Of a stretch of DNA of 64,000 nt, positions 49,579 through 58,026 are shown one piece after another (position 1 is the stretch's first letter; every line of letters starts with the position of its first letter). The stretch is from positions 8,853,001 through 8,917,000 of the forward strand of contig NZ_CP118574.1 of assembly GCF_028898845.1 (NCBI RefSeq), read 5' to 3'. The notes beneath the pieces are model-generated. The model had not been told where the DNA came from, ran no database searches, and saw only the letters and a program-made list of their open reading frames with translations. The stretch comes from Streptomyces sp. WZ-12. Lineage in GTDB: Bacteria > Actinomycetota > Actinomycetes > Streptomycetales > Streptomycetaceae. The translations under genes and the position numbers were made by a program.

Positions 49579-50508
49579 TCACCCGGCGTCGCGGGCCGAT
49601 TGGCCGGAATGAGTTCCCGGCCAACGCCCGCGCAATGCCGCCAATGCGGCGTGGAGAGCGGGGCGACGGCCGGCCTGGGAGCGCCAAACGGCCGAAACTC
49701 GACGGTGGGGCGGGGGCTGCATCGGGACGACGCGAACGGTGGACGGCAGGTCGCCGCGGCCCAACCGGGGCAGCATCGTCACGCCCAACCCGGCCGTCAG
49801 AAGGGCGATTTGGGACTCGTATTCCTCGATCTGATAGGCAATGTCCGGTTCGATGCCGAGATCGGAGAAACAACGCACCAGCCACTCATGGCACATGGCG
49901 CCGGAGCCCTGCCCGATCCACCGCTCTTCCCGCAGGTCGTACGGGGTGAGCGCGGCCCGGTCGGCGAGCGGGTGGCCGGCCGGCAGCGCCACGTCGGCGA
50001 TGTCCTCGCCCAGTTCGACGACCGACAGCGAGGCCGGCAGCGTCAGCGGGGTGTTGTGCCAGTCGTGCACCACCGCGAGATCCGCCTCGCCGCGCACCAC
50101 CAGGCTGACGGCGCGGTTGGGGTCGGATTCCAGCAACCGGCAGTCCAGCGCGGGGTAGCGCCCGGCCAGGCCGGCGAGTGCGGCGGCGACGAAGCCGCGG
50201 CAGGCGGTGGGGAAGGCGGCGAGCACCAGGCGCCCGGTGGGCTGATCGCGCTGTTCCTCCAGGCGCGAGCGGGTCCGCTCCAACACCGCCACGACCTCAT
50301 CGGTGGCCTCCGCGAGCAGCCATGCCGCGGGGGTGAGCTCCACCTTGCCGCCCTGCCGGTCGAGCAGCGCGGAGCCGGTCTCGCGCTCCAACTTGGCGAT
50401 CTGCTGGGAGATGGCGGACGGGGTGTAGCCCAGTGCCGAGGCGGCACCCGTCATCGTGCCGTGGGTGGCCACGGCGCGCAGGGCGCGCAGGCGGTTGAGG
50501 TCGAACAT
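49579..50508 (-). CDS. LysR-family regulator, divergent from an EamA exporter
   Basis: 309 residues. The helix-turn-helix is at the N-terminus (MFDLNRLRALRAVATHGTMTGAASALGYTPSAISQQIAKLE), followed by an effector-binding domain (LVLAAFPTACRGFVAAAL, ADLAVVHDWHNTPLTL, GLGVTMLPRLGRG). Nearest in type to ArgP/IciA-like or HexR-like LysR members that control amino-acid exporters. It is divergent from the EamA transporter with 104 bases between, the classical LysR-target layout. It sits between the two biosynthetic operons and may also act on them. Confidence 0.92.
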   Translation of the reverse strand: MFDLNRLRALRAVATHGTMTGAASALGYTPSAISQQIAKLERETGSALLDRQGGKVELTPAAWLLAEATDEVVAVLERTRSRLEEQRDQPTGRLVLAAFPTACRGFVAAALAGLAGRYPALDCRLLESDPNRAVSLVVRGEADLAVVHDWHNTPLTLPASLSVVELGEDIADVALPAGHPLADRAALTPYDLREERWIGQGSGAMCHEWLVRCFSDLGIEPDIAYQIEEYESQIALLTAGLGVTMLPRLGRGDLPSTVRVVPMQPPPHRRVSAVWRSQAGRRPALHAALAALRGRWPGTHSGQSARDAG

Positions 50509-50540
50509 GAAGCGATGCTAATACCCCACCTTCAGCAGCC

Positions 50541-50562
50541 TTCGCTGGCCCTGACGTGCGAA
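50541..50562. promoter_or_regulatory. Candidate LysR operator
   Basis: TTCGC (50541-50545) and GCGAA (50558-50562) form an interrupted palindrome of 22 bases, containing a T-N11-A-like spacing, in the middle of the LysR/EamA intergenic region. Confidence 0.45.
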
Positions 50563-50612
50563 GACTGTTGAGATGGGCGTCCAGAAGGAGCACGTCCACA
50601 GGAGCCATCGGC

Positions 50613-51518
50613 ATGAAGCCCGTACACGTTGCCTTGGCGGTGGTCGTAGCCGCCGTATGGGGCGTCAACTTCGTCGTGATCGACGTGGGGTTGCGCGATT
50701 TCCCCCCGCTGCTCTTCTCCGCGGTGCGATTCCTGTTGGCCGCCCTGCCGGCGGTCTTCTTCGTCGGACCGCCGAGGGTTCCCTGGCGCTGGGTCATCGC
50801 GGTCGGCGTCGCGCTCGGCATCATGAAATTCGGCATGTTGTTCATCGGCATGCACGAGGGGCTGCCCGCGGGCCTGGCCTCCCTGGTGCTCCAGGGGCAG
50901 GCGGTGTTCACCGTGTTGTTCGCCGCCGTCCTGCTCAAGGAGCGCCCCCGACGGGTGCAGATCGTCGGCATGGCCATCGCCGCCGCGGGCATCGTGCTCG
51001 CCGGGCTGGACTCGACGGCCGGCACGCTCGGCGGATTCCTGCTGGTCGTGGGCGCGGGAGCGTGCTGGGGCCTGTCGAACATCGCGATGCGCAGGGCCAG
51101 TCCGCCGGACACCTTCCGCTTCATGGTCTGGGTGAGCGTCGTGCCGCCCATCCCGCTCGCGCTCCTCTCCATCCCCTTCGAGGGCTGGGACGCGGACCTC
51201 CGCGCGCTACAGCACCTCAACGTCAGCGGAGTGGGTGCCGCGCTCTATGTGGCGTGGGGGGCAACGCTGTTCGGATTCGCCGCATGGGGATATCTGCTGC
51301 GTACCTATGACGCCCCGACCGTGGCGCCGTTCTCGTTGCTCGTCCCGATATTCGGCCTGGCCTCCGCCTGGGTTTTCCAGGGGGAGCGCATGACGGCACT
51401 GACCTTCTGTGCCACCGGCCTCGTCATCGCCGGTATTGCGGTCGGAATGCTGCGCCGCCCGAAGAGGGCGGTAGCGGTGGAGAGCGAGCCGACGGCCGCC
51501 CCGGTCGCGGCGCCCTGA
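50613..51518 (+). CDS. EamA/DMT-family transporter
   Basis: 301 residues from ATG 50613, with AGGAG 9 bases upstream. Ten hydrophobic helices in two EamA repeats are visible (VALAVVVAAVWGVNFVVID to LVIAGIAVGML). WGVNFVVI and FLLAALPAVFF are typical of the RhaT/DMT amino-acid and metabolite exporters. Its divergent LysR partner and its position between two biosynthetic operons suggest export of an amino acid or small product, possibly for self-protection (inference). A perfect terminator hairpin follows. Confidence 0.93.
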   Translation: MKPVHVALAVVVAAVWGVNFVVIDVGLRDFPPLLFSAVRFLLAALPAVFFVGPPRVPWRWVIAVGVALGIMKFGMLFIGMHEGLPAGLASLVLQGQAVFTVLFAAVLLKERPRRVQIVGMAIAAAGIVLAGLDSTAGTLGGFLLVVGAGACWGLSNIAMRRASPPDTFRFMVWVSVVPPIPLALLSIPFEGWDADLRALQHLNVSGVGAALYVAWGATLFGFAAWGYLLRTYDAPTVAPFSLLVPIFGLASAWVFQGERMTALTFCATGLVIAGIAVGMLRRPKRAVAVESEPTAAPVAAP

Positions 51519-51551
51519 GGTCCCCACCGCAGACGAGTTCGCCAACGCACC

Positions 51552-51586
51552 ACGAGGACCGCCCCTTTCGCAGGGGCGGTCCTCGT
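51552..51586 (+). terminator. Terminator after the EamA gene
   Basis: ACGAGGACCGCCCC pairs perfectly with GGGGCGGTCCTCGT across a 7-base loop, about 35 bases after the stop. It separates the EamA gene from the phosphonate operon. Confidence 0.9.
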
Positions 51587-51634
51587 CGTGTGTGCGCCCC
51601 CGGCCGGCCGCCTTGGGTAATTCGATGGAATCGA

Positions 51635-51687
51635 TTGACTCCTTCCGGGAAGTGAATTTACCTTTTGTTTAGCGAGAGTTCACTCTC
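51635..51687 (+). promoter_or_regulatory. Promoter and operator candidate for the phosphonate operon
   Basis: TTGACT at 51635-51640 is followed after 17 bases by TTACCT, a weak -10. Just downstream GAGAGT-TC-ACTCTC (51674-51687) is a compact palindrome suited to a dimeric repressor. This AT-rich patch is the only promoter-like element between the EamA terminator (51586) and the first phosphonate gene (52007); the rest of that gap (51519-52006) holds no gene, so the mRNA would have a leader of over 300 bases. Confidence 0.5.
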
Positions 51688-52006
51688 TGTGAATGATGAA
51701 GTGTGGTTGTTGTGACGACCGTCTCACGCCCGGTTCCCGGGCCCTTGGAACACCGTTCTTGACCCCCGGAAAACCGGGCATACGGGCGCAATTACTCGGT
51801 GTGATTGATCTTGACGTCGCGACTTTCCGACTGCCAGGCTTACGGGAATTCGACGAGCACGGCCCTCAGTTGCCGACTCGTCAGGCGTAGCTGCGGCGAT
51901 TGCCGGCACGCGCCAACGGGGGCATTTCCGCGAAGGGACATCGAGGTCCCGCGCACATTTCTCTTCCCCGGTGTTTCGCACCTCATCAATCGAGGGGAAT
52001 CCACCC

Positions 52007-52534
52007 ATGTCCGTAAAGACCGCCGAGCCGCCGGTGTCCGCGCCGGCCGACGCCGCCGAGGCCGTGGTGCGTGAATTCCTCGACCAGGGGTTCACCCACT
52101 TCACCGGCGTCCCCTGCTCGTTGCTCAAGGGCATCTTCCGTTACCTGGAGAGCCCGGCCAGCCCCGCCGCCTACCTGCCCGCACCCCGCGAGGACAGCGC
52201 GCTCGGCGTCGCCTCCGGGCTGGCCGTGGCCGGCGAACGCCCGGTCGTCCTGATGCAGAACTCCGGGCTCGGCTACTCCCTGAACGTCCTCACCTCCTTC
52301 AACCTCATCTACGACGTCCACCTGCCGCTCGTCGTGAGCTGGCGCGGCCACGACGGCAACGACGCGGTCGAGCACGACGTCATCGGCCGCGAACTGCCCC
52401 GCCTGCTGGACGTCTTCGACCTACCGTGGACCGTGCTCGACCCACAGGCACCCCGCCGCTCGGTCCGGGAATGCCTGGCGCACCACGACGGCGGCCGCCG
52501 CACCTCCGTCCTCGTCGTCCGGGAAGGGGTGTGA
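52007..52534 (+). CDS. Phosphonopyruvate decarboxylase, alpha (N-terminal) subunit
   Basis: 175 residues from ATG 52007, with CGAGGGG 9 bases upstream. It matches the N-terminal PYR half of thiamine-diphosphate decarboxylases: FTGVPCSLLKGIFRYLE, PAPREDSALGVASGLAVAGERPVVLMQNSGLG (with the catalytic Glu of REDSA) and SWRGHDGNDAVEHDVIG. The C-terminal half is the next gene, the split arrangement known for sulfopyruvate decarboxylase and for some phosphonate clusters. It converts unstable phosphonopyruvate to phosphonoacetaldehyde, pulling PEP mutase forward. First gene of the operon. Confidence 0.93.
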   Translation: MSVKTAEPPVSAPADAAEAVVREFLDQGFTHFTGVPCSLLKGIFRYLESPASPAAYLPAPREDSALGVASGLAVAGERPVVLMQNSGLGYSLNVLTSFNLIYDVHLPLVVSWRGHDGNDAVEHDVIGRELPRLLDVFDLPWTVLDPQAPRRSVRECLAHHDGGRRTSVLVVREGV

Positions 52535-52536
52535 CC

Positions 52537-53124
52537 ATGCTGGACATCCGCGAGGCCATCACGGCCCTCCTCGACCGCGACCCCACCGCCCTCTACGTGT
52601 CGACCTGCGGGTACATCACCCGCGACGTCTACAACATCGACGACCGCCCGGGGAACTTCTACCTCGTGGGCTCGATGGGCATGGCGGCCCCGATCGGCCT
52701 CGGCGTGGCCCTCGCCCGCCCCGACCGCCGCGTGGTGGTCCTCGACGGAGACGGGTCCTTCGCCATGAACCCCGGCTGCCTGCCGATGATCGCCGAACAC
52801 CGCCCCGACCTGCTGCACGTCGTCCTCGACAACGGTGCGCACGAGAGCACCGGCGGACAGCGCACCGCCGCACTGGGCGACCCCGCAGCCCTGGCCCGCG
52901 CCGCCGGCTACCCCACCGCCCACACCGCCGACACCCTCGACGGACTCGCCGCCGCCTACCCCGCGCGCGGCAACGCCGGCCCCACGCTGCTGCACCTGCG
53001 CTGCCACCCGCGCACCCACAAGGCCGGCAGGCGCGTCGAGTTGACGCCCCAGGAACTCGTGACGCGCTTCCGCACCGAGGCCGCCGCCCCCGTGCCGGCC
53101 GCCGTCGAAGGGAGCCCGCTGTGA
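52537..53124 (+). CDS. Phosphonopyruvate decarboxylase, beta (C-terminal) subunit
   Basis: 195 residues, beginning two bases after the alpha stop. It is the PP domain of the same enzyme: FYLVGSMGMAAPIGLGVAL and VVVLDGDGSFAMNPGCLPMIAEHRPDLLHVVLDNGAHES, the GDG-x(about 25)-N Mg/thiamine-diphosphate motif. VGSMG is typical of phosphonopyruvate and sulfopyruvate decarboxylases. The active site forms between this and the alpha subunit. A four-base overlap with the next gene. Confidence 0.93.
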   Translation: MLDIREAITALLDRDPTALYVSTCGYITRDVYNIDDRPGNFYLVGSMGMAAPIGLGVALARPDRRVVVLDGDGSFAMNPGCLPMIAEHRPDLLHVVLDNGAHESTGGQRTAALGDPAALARAAGYPTAHTADTLDGLAAAYPARGNAGPTLLHLRCHPRTHKAGRRVELTPQELVTRFRTEAAAPVPAAVEGSPL

Positions 53125-54131
53125 AGAAGCCCGTCCTGCTCGACTGCACGCTGCGCGACGGCGGCAACCAGAACAACTGGGAATTCACCCCGACCGACGT
53201 GCGGACCCTCGTCACCACCCTGGACGCCGCCCGCATCGACGTCATCGAGGTCGGCTACCGCGGCGGCTCCGGCAGTCGCAGCAGCGCCGACGCTGGCATC
53301 ACCGCCCACTGCACCCCCGAATTCCTCGCCGCGCTGCCCGAGGTCCACCACGCCGAACTGGCCGTCATGGTCGTACCGACCGTCTGCCCCGTGCAGGCCA
53401 TGGACGACCTCCCCGACAGCCCCATCGGCATGGTCCGCATCGCCGCGTACCCGTGGAACATCGCCGGCGTACCGGAGTACGTCCGCGCCGCACGCAACCT
53501 CGGCCTGCGCACCGGCGTGAACCTGATGGCCGTCAGCTACGCCGACCCCGCCGAACTCACCGAAATCGCCCGCACCATACGCGCCGAACAGCCCGACGTG
53601 TGCTACGTCGCCGACTCCTTCGGCGCTCTGACCCCGGACGACGTCCGCACCCGCGTCGCGGTGCTGCGCGAACACCTCGACTGCCCGATCGGCCTGCACG
53701 CGCACAACAACCTCGGCCTGGCCGCGGCCAACGCCCTCGCCGGCCTGGACGCCGGAGTGGACTGGCTGGACGCCTCGCTGTGCGCCATGGCCCGCGGCGC
53801 CGGCAACCTCGCCACCGAACAGGCCGCGGCGTTCCTCACCGCCTGGCCCAAGTACGCCACCCACACCGACCTCGCCCAGGTCTGCGAGGCCGCCGAATAC
53901 GTCGCCGAACAGGTCCTGCCGCGGCCGATGGTGGTGCGCCGCCAGGAGATCGCCGCCGGCATCAACGACCACCACTACTACTACCAAGACCGCATCGACA
54001 AGATCAGTGCCCGCTACGGGCTGGACCCGTGGGAGGTCGGCCGCCGCATCGGCGCCACCCGACCCCGCAAGGTGCTCGACGACGTGGTGGCGGACGTCTG
54101 CCACGAGATGACCGGAGGACACACCGCATGA
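53121..54131 (+). CDS. DRE-TIM metallolyase-type aldolase (RhiG-like)
   Basis: 336 residues from GTG 53121. The DRE-TIM signature reads DCTLRDGGNQNNW (8-20); the metal His pair is in GLHAHNNLGLAAAN, and VDWLDASLCAMARGAGN is also conserved. It is nearest the 4-hydroxy-2-oxovalerate aldolase/HMG-CoA lyase group. As I recall, RhiG of rhizocticin synthesis is such an enzyme and joins phosphonoacetaldehyde to oxaloacetate (with loss of CO2) to give 2-keto-4-hydroxy-5-phosphonopentanoate. Its position directly between Ppd and PepM makes the same reaction likely here. Confidence 0.85.
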   Translation: MKKPVLLDCTLRDGGNQNNWEFTPTDVRTLVTTLDAARIDVIEVGYRGGSGSRSSADAGITAHCTPEFLAALPEVHHAELAVMVVPTVCPVQAMDDLPDSPIGMVRIAAYPWNIAGVPEYVRAARNLGLRTGVNLMAVSYADPAELTEIARTIRAEQPDVCYVADSFGALTPDDVRTRVAVLREHLDCPIGLHAHNNLGLAAANALAGLDAGVDWLDASLCAMARGAGNLATEQAAAFLTAWPKYATHTDLAQVCEAAEYVAEQVLPRPMVVRRQEIAAGINDHHYYYQDRIDKISARYGLDPWEVGRRIGATRPRKVLDDVVADVCHEMTGGHTA

Positions 54132-55057
54132 CCGAGCAACACCGCACCACCGCGCGCGGCACCCGCCCCACCCCCGCCGAGGCACTGCGCGCCGCGCTGC
54201 ACGCCGAGCGCCCGGCCCGCGCCATGGGCGCCCACAGCCCGCTCAGCGCCCGCCTCGCAGAGGAGGCCGGCTTCGAGGTCATCTGGTCCAGCGGCCTGGA
54301 GATCTCCGCCACCGCCGGCGTACCGGACGCCAACATCCTGGCCATGCCGCAGTGCCTGGAGGCCGCCGCCGCCCTCGCCCAGGCGGTCTCCACCCCGGTC
54401 CTCGCCGACTGCGACTCCGGCTTCGGCAACGTCAACAACGTGATCCACATGGTGCGCGCCTACGAGGCCCGCGGCATCGCCGGCGTCTGCATCGAGGACA
54501 AGCAGTTCCCCAAGCTCAACAGCTTCATCGAGGGCAACCAGGACCTCGCACCGCTGGACGACTTCGCCGCCAAGATCAAGGCCGCCACCGAGGTCCGCCG
54601 CGACCTGGTCGTCGTCGCCCGCCTGGAGGCGCTCATCTCCGGCCGGGGCATGGCCGAGGCGCTCCGCCGCGCCGAGGTCTACGAACGCGCCGGCGCCGAC
54701 GCCCTGTTGATCCACTCCAAGATCTCCGACCCCGGCGAGGTGTTCGCCTTCCGCGAGGCATACACCGGCGACCTCCCCGTCATCGTCGTCCCCACCACCT
54801 ACCACCAGGTGACCATCGAGGAACTCCAACAGCGCGGCTTCGCCATGGCCATCTACGCCAACCAGGCACTGCGCAGCTCGCTGCGCGCCATGCGGGAGAC
54901 CCTCACCAAGATCATCCAGGACGGCTCCACACACGGCATCGAGGACGGCATCGCACCGCTGAAGGAGATCTTCGACCTCCAGCACATGCCGCAGATGCTC
55001 GAACAGCAGGCCCACTACGAGGCGTTGGGCCGCGAGCTCGCGGAGGCCGGCCGATGA
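54128..55057 (+). CDS. pepM: Phosphoenolpyruvate phosphomutase
   Basis: 309 residues. The diagnostic PepM motif EDKxFPKxNS is present as EDKQFPKLNS (123-132), which separates it from isocitrate lyase and phosphonopyruvate hydrolase relatives. SSGLEISATAGVPD and DCDSGFGNVNNV hold the substrate and Mg residues. It rearranges PEP into phosphonopyruvate, forming the C-P bond; this is the committed step of nearly all natural phosphonates. It lies in an operon directly after the decarboxylase and aldolase genes and overlaps both neighbours by four bases. Confidence 0.97.
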   Translation: MTEQHRTTARGTRPTPAEALRAALHAERPARAMGAHSPLSARLAEEAGFEVIWSSGLEISATAGVPDANILAMPQCLEAAAALAQAVSTPVLADCDSGFGNVNNVIHMVRAYEARGIAGVCIEDKQFPKLNSFIEGNQDLAPLDDFAAKIKAATEVRRDLVVVARLEALISGRGMAEALRRAEVYERAGADALLIHSKISDPGEVFAFREAYTGDLPVIVVPTTYHQVTIEELQQRGFAMAIYANQALRSSLRAMRETLTKIIQDGSTHGIEDGIAPLKEIFDLQHMPQMLEQQAHYEALGRELAEAGR

Positions 55058-56166
55058 CCACCGCACCCCGTGCCACCACCGCACTGCGCCTGTCCTTCCT
55101 CGACACCTGCCTGGACATCGAGCCGGCCCCCGGCGCCACCATCGACGAGGCCCTGCGCTTCCTCGACACCCACGTCGCCTTCGCCCCCCGACCCGCGGAC
55201 GCCGAACCCCCGTTGGCCACGCTCCGCACCGCCCCGGCACCCGACGACCGCCACACACCCCCGGACGGCACGCACTGGGAGGACATCTACCTCCGCAAGA
55301 GCGCCAGCGACTTCTTCACCGTCCCGGCCCGCCGGGCCCAGGCCGACGGCCGCACCTACGTCGAGTGCACCAAGACCGGCACCCGCTTCGCCTTCGACCG
55401 CGCCGCCCGCACCATCGACGTCGCCGTGACCGCGGCCGGCGCCATGGACCTCGTCGAACTCGTCCGCGACCTGGTCCTCAAGGACCAGGAGAACCGCGGC
55501 GCCGCCGTGCTGCACGCCACCGCCGCCGTCAAGAACGGCACCGCCGTGCTCGTCACCGGCGCCAAGGGCGCGGGCAAGAGCACCATCCTGCTGGAACTGG
55601 TCGAGCACTTCGGCTACCGGATCATGAGCGGCGACAAGACCGTCGTGCACGAACAGCCCGACGGGACCACCCTGGCCGCCGGCTGGCCCGACTACCCCCA
55701 CCTCGGCTACGGCACCATCGCCAAGTACCCGGGCCTGAAGGAGATCGCCGGCATCGCGGGCGACTACCAACCCACGGCCGGCCAGGCGTTCTCGCCGATC
55801 GGCAAGTTCGCCGTGGACCCCTACGGCTTCCGCGAGCGCTTCCCCAGCGCCCCCCTCGGCCTCGCCGTCCCGGTCACCGGCATCATCCACCCCAACATCG
55901 GCCCCGGCGACCACACCGTCCTCGCCCCCTTCCCGACCGACCCCGCCGAGCGCACCGAGGCACTGGCCGCCAACATCGAATCGGCCTTCGACGGCGCCAA
56001 CGCCGGCTGGCACCACTACCTCGACGACGGCCGGGCCCAGCACACCGAACGCCGCGCCCGCATCGCCGCCGAACTCGCCAAGGCACCGGCCTGGACCCTC
56101 ACCGGCCCCGGCGACCTCACCCCCGACAACACCCCCGGACCACTGGCACACGGGGGAGCGGCATGA
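55054..56166 (+). CDS. HPr-kinase-like P-loop protein of the phosphonate operon
   Basis: 370 residues. A P-loop GAKGAGKST (169-177) is preceded by GAAVLHATAAVKNGTAVLVT, and followed by GYRIMSGDKTVVHEQPDG, as in HprK-like small-molecule kinases. The first 140 residues are a separate alpha/beta domain. In rhizocticin-type loci a kinase-like protein lies at the same place (after PepM) and has been proposed to phosphorylate the 4-hydroxyl so that phosphate can be eliminated to give the alkene; the same is inferred here. Overlaps both neighbours. Confidence 0.8.
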   Translation: MTTAPRATTALRLSFLDTCLDIEPAPGATIDEALRFLDTHVAFAPRPADAEPPLATLRTAPAPDDRHTPPDGTHWEDIYLRKSASDFFTVPARRAQADGRTYVECTKTGTRFAFDRAARTIDVAVTAAGAMDLVELVRDLVLKDQENRGAAVLHATAAVKNGTAVLVTGAKGAGKSTILLELVEHFGYRIMSGDKTVVHEQPDGTTLAAGWPDYPHLGYGTIAKYPGLKEIAGIAGDYQPTAGQAFSPIGKFAVDPYGFRERFPSAPLGLAVPVTGIIHPNIGPGDHTVLAPFPTDPAERTEALAANIESAFDGANAGWHHYLDDGRAQHTERRARIAAELAKAPAWTLTGPGDLTPDNTPGPLAHGGAA

Positions 56167-56591
56167 TCGAACTCACCGTCGACAGCACCGGCCTGAACTC
56201 TCACTACGACCTCACCGACGAGATCGCCGCACACCTGCGCGCCTCCGACGCCGGCGACGGACTGGCCGGCGTCTTCGCGCACGGCAGCACGGTGGGCCTG
56301 ACCATCATGCGCTACGAACAGGGCGCCGTGACCGACCTGTTGCGGACCCTGGAGCGGATCGCGCCCGACGACGGCAACCGCTATCTGCACGAGCTCACCA
56401 CCGGCGACCCCAACGGCTTCTCGCACCTGAAGTCCTCGCTGCTCGGCACCAGCGTGCTGGTCCCGTTCCGGGACGGTGAACCCGCCATGTCACCGACCCA
56501 CCGCGTGGTGCTCTTCGACTTCGACCTCAAGCCCGCCACCCGCCGGATCTTCCTCGACCCGCCCCGCCCGCACCGGAAGGACCCCGCATGA
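56163..56591 (+). CDS. UPF0047/YjbQ-family protein of the phosphonate operon
   Basis: 142 residues, full family length. The conserved UPF0047 features are present: VFAHGSTVGLTIMRYEQGAV, LERIAPDDGNRYLHE, and GFSHLKSSLLGTSVLVPFRDGEP. Enzymes of this family (YjbQ) have weak thiamine-phosphate synthase activity, so they can bind phosphorylated carbinols and cleave C-O bonds. That would suit elimination of phosphate from the kinase product encoded just before, giving the 3,4-alkene of APPA (inference). A homologue occurs in rhizocticin-type loci. Confidence 0.88.
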   Translation: MIELTVDSTGLNSHYDLTDEIAAHLRASDAGDGLAGVFAHGSTVGLTIMRYEQGAVTDLLRTLERIAPDDGNRYLHELTTGDPNGFSHLKSSLLGTSVLVPFRDGEPAMSPTHRVVLFDFDLKPATRRIFLDPPRPHRKDPA

Positions 56592-57739
56592 AGCTCCGCC
56601 TGGCCACCCCCGGCCCCACCGAGGTCCCGCAGCGACTGCTGCTCGCCGGCGCCCGCGAGATCATCCACCACCGCTCGACGGAGATGGCCGGTCTCCTCCA
56701 CGAGATCAACGAGGGCCTGCCCCCGCTGTTCGGTACCGAACACCCCGTCTACACCATCGCCGCCTCCGGCACCGGCGCGATGGAGGCATCCGTCGCCAAC
56801 TGCTTCTCGCCCGGCGACGAGGTCCTCGTCGTCTCCAACGGCTACTTCGGCGAGCGCTTCGAGGCGATCTGCACCGACTACGGACTGACCGTCCACACCG
56901 TGCGCAGCGACTGGGGCACCAGCGCCGACCCCGCTCAGGTGGCCGCCGCCTACGCCGAACACCCCGCGATCCGCGGCGTGTTCACCGTCTACAGCGAGAC
57001 CTCCACCGGCGCCCTCAACGACGTCGAGGCCATCGCCCGGATCTTCCGGGACACCGACGTCATCGTCGTCGTCGACGCGATCAGCGGCCTGCTCGTCCAC
57101 CCCCTCCCGATGGACGCATGGGGCCTGGACGTCGTGCTCGCCGCCTCCCACAAGGGCTTCATGCTCCCGCCCGGCCTGGCCTTCGTCGCCCTCTCCGACA
57201 AGGCGTGGACGGCCGTGGAACGCGGCTCGGGCCCCGCCTACTACTGGTCCTTCGAGCGGCTGCGCCACTTCTACCCGATGTCCTCCTCGTCCCCGGCCGT
57301 CTCACTGCTGCTCGCCCTGCACGAGTCGCTGAAGATGCTCAACGAGGAGGGACTCCCGGCCTTCCAACGCCGGCACGCCGCACTCGGCGAGGCCGCCGGC
57401 CGGGCCCTGACGGCCCTCGGCTTCCAGCCCTTCATCCAAGAACCACACCGGCGCAGCCACGTCATCACCTCGGCGCTCGCGCCCGAAGGCATCGACACCG
57501 GCGAGCTGTTGAAGACCCTGTCCACCCGGCACGGCGTCACCATGACCGGCGGCCAGGCCCACCTCAAGGGCAAGCTCATCCGGGTCGGCCACGTCGGCGC
57601 CGCCGACCCCCTGGACCTGTGCGCCCTCTTCGGCGCCGTCGAGATGGCCCTGCTCGAACTCGGGCACCGCTTCACCCCCGGCACCGGCACCGGCGAAATC
57701 ATCCGCGCGCTGGCCGACTTCCCCCACGAGGAGAGCTGA
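56588..57739 (+). CDS. Class V PLP-dependent aminotransferase
   Basis: 383 residues. The PLP lysine is K189 in LAASHKGFMLPPG; YTIAASGTGAMEASVAN and VVVDAISGLLVHPLPMDAWG bind the cofactor. It is of the alanine-glyoxylate/2-aminoethylphosphonate aminotransferase type. In this operon it would convert the keto acid made by the aldolase path to the amino acid L-2-amino-5-phosphono-3-pentenoate, or give 2-aminoethylphosphonate from phosphonoacetaldehyde; the order of genes favours the former. Its TGA overlaps the next ATG. Confidence 0.93.
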   Translation: MKLRLATPGPTEVPQRLLLAGAREIIHHRSTEMAGLLHEINEGLPPLFGTEHPVYTIAASGTGAMEASVANCFSPGDEVLVVSNGYFGERFEAICTDYGLTVHTVRSDWGTSADPAQVAAAYAEHPAIRGVFTVYSETSTGALNDVEAIARIFRDTDVIVVVDAISGLLVHPLPMDAWGLDVVLAASHKGFMLPPGLAFVALSDKAWTAVERGSGPAYYWSFERLRHFYPMSSSSPAVSLLLALHESLKMLNEEGLPAFQRRHAALGEAAGRALTALGFQPFIQEPHRRSHVITSALAPEGIDTGELLKTLSTRHGVTMTGGQAHLKGKLIRVGHVGAADPLDLCALFGAVEMALLELGHRFTPGTGTGEIIRALADFPHEES

Positions 57740-58023
57740 TGCTCGTTCTGTTCCAACGTGAGACCTGCCCCGACTGCAAGCCGGTCCGCGAACTCCTGAC
57801 CCGCCTCCAGGTCTCCTACCTCAACATCAACGTGCCCAAGCCCCGTGACGAGCGGCACGAGTTGATCCGGGCCACCGGCAGCAAGTTCATCCCCGCACTC
57901 ATCGACGGCGACACCGTCATCCCGGGCAAGCTGCGGGAGAACGCCGACCTGATCGCCTACCTGGAAAAGCGGTTCGGCGCACCGGACTCCGACGCCCCCG
58001 CCGAGCCGGGAAGCGCCACCTGA
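57739..58023 (+). CDS. Glutaredoxin-like protein of the phosphonate operon
   Basis: 94 residues; ATG shares a base with the previous stop (TGATG). A thioredoxin fold with the active site ETCPDCKPVRELL (C10, C13) and the cis-Pro strand KFIPALIDGDTVIPG, plus LRENADLIAYLEKRF. It may reduce a pathway enzyme, or transfer a thiol conjugate; no redox enzyme in this operon obviously needs it. It resembles the stress-type glutaredoxins/GST N-domains more than thioredoxin. Confidence 0.85.
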   Translation: MLVLFQRETCPDCKPVRELLTRLQVSYLNINVPKPRDERHELIRATGSKFIPALIDGDTVIPGKLRENADLIAYLEKRFGAPDSDAPAEPGSAT

Positions 58024-58026
58024 CCC

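Noticed and set aside
54352..56166. A 604-codon plus frame ending with the HprK-like protein
   Set aside because: Only its last 370 codons are the real gene; the rest is pepM read out of frame.
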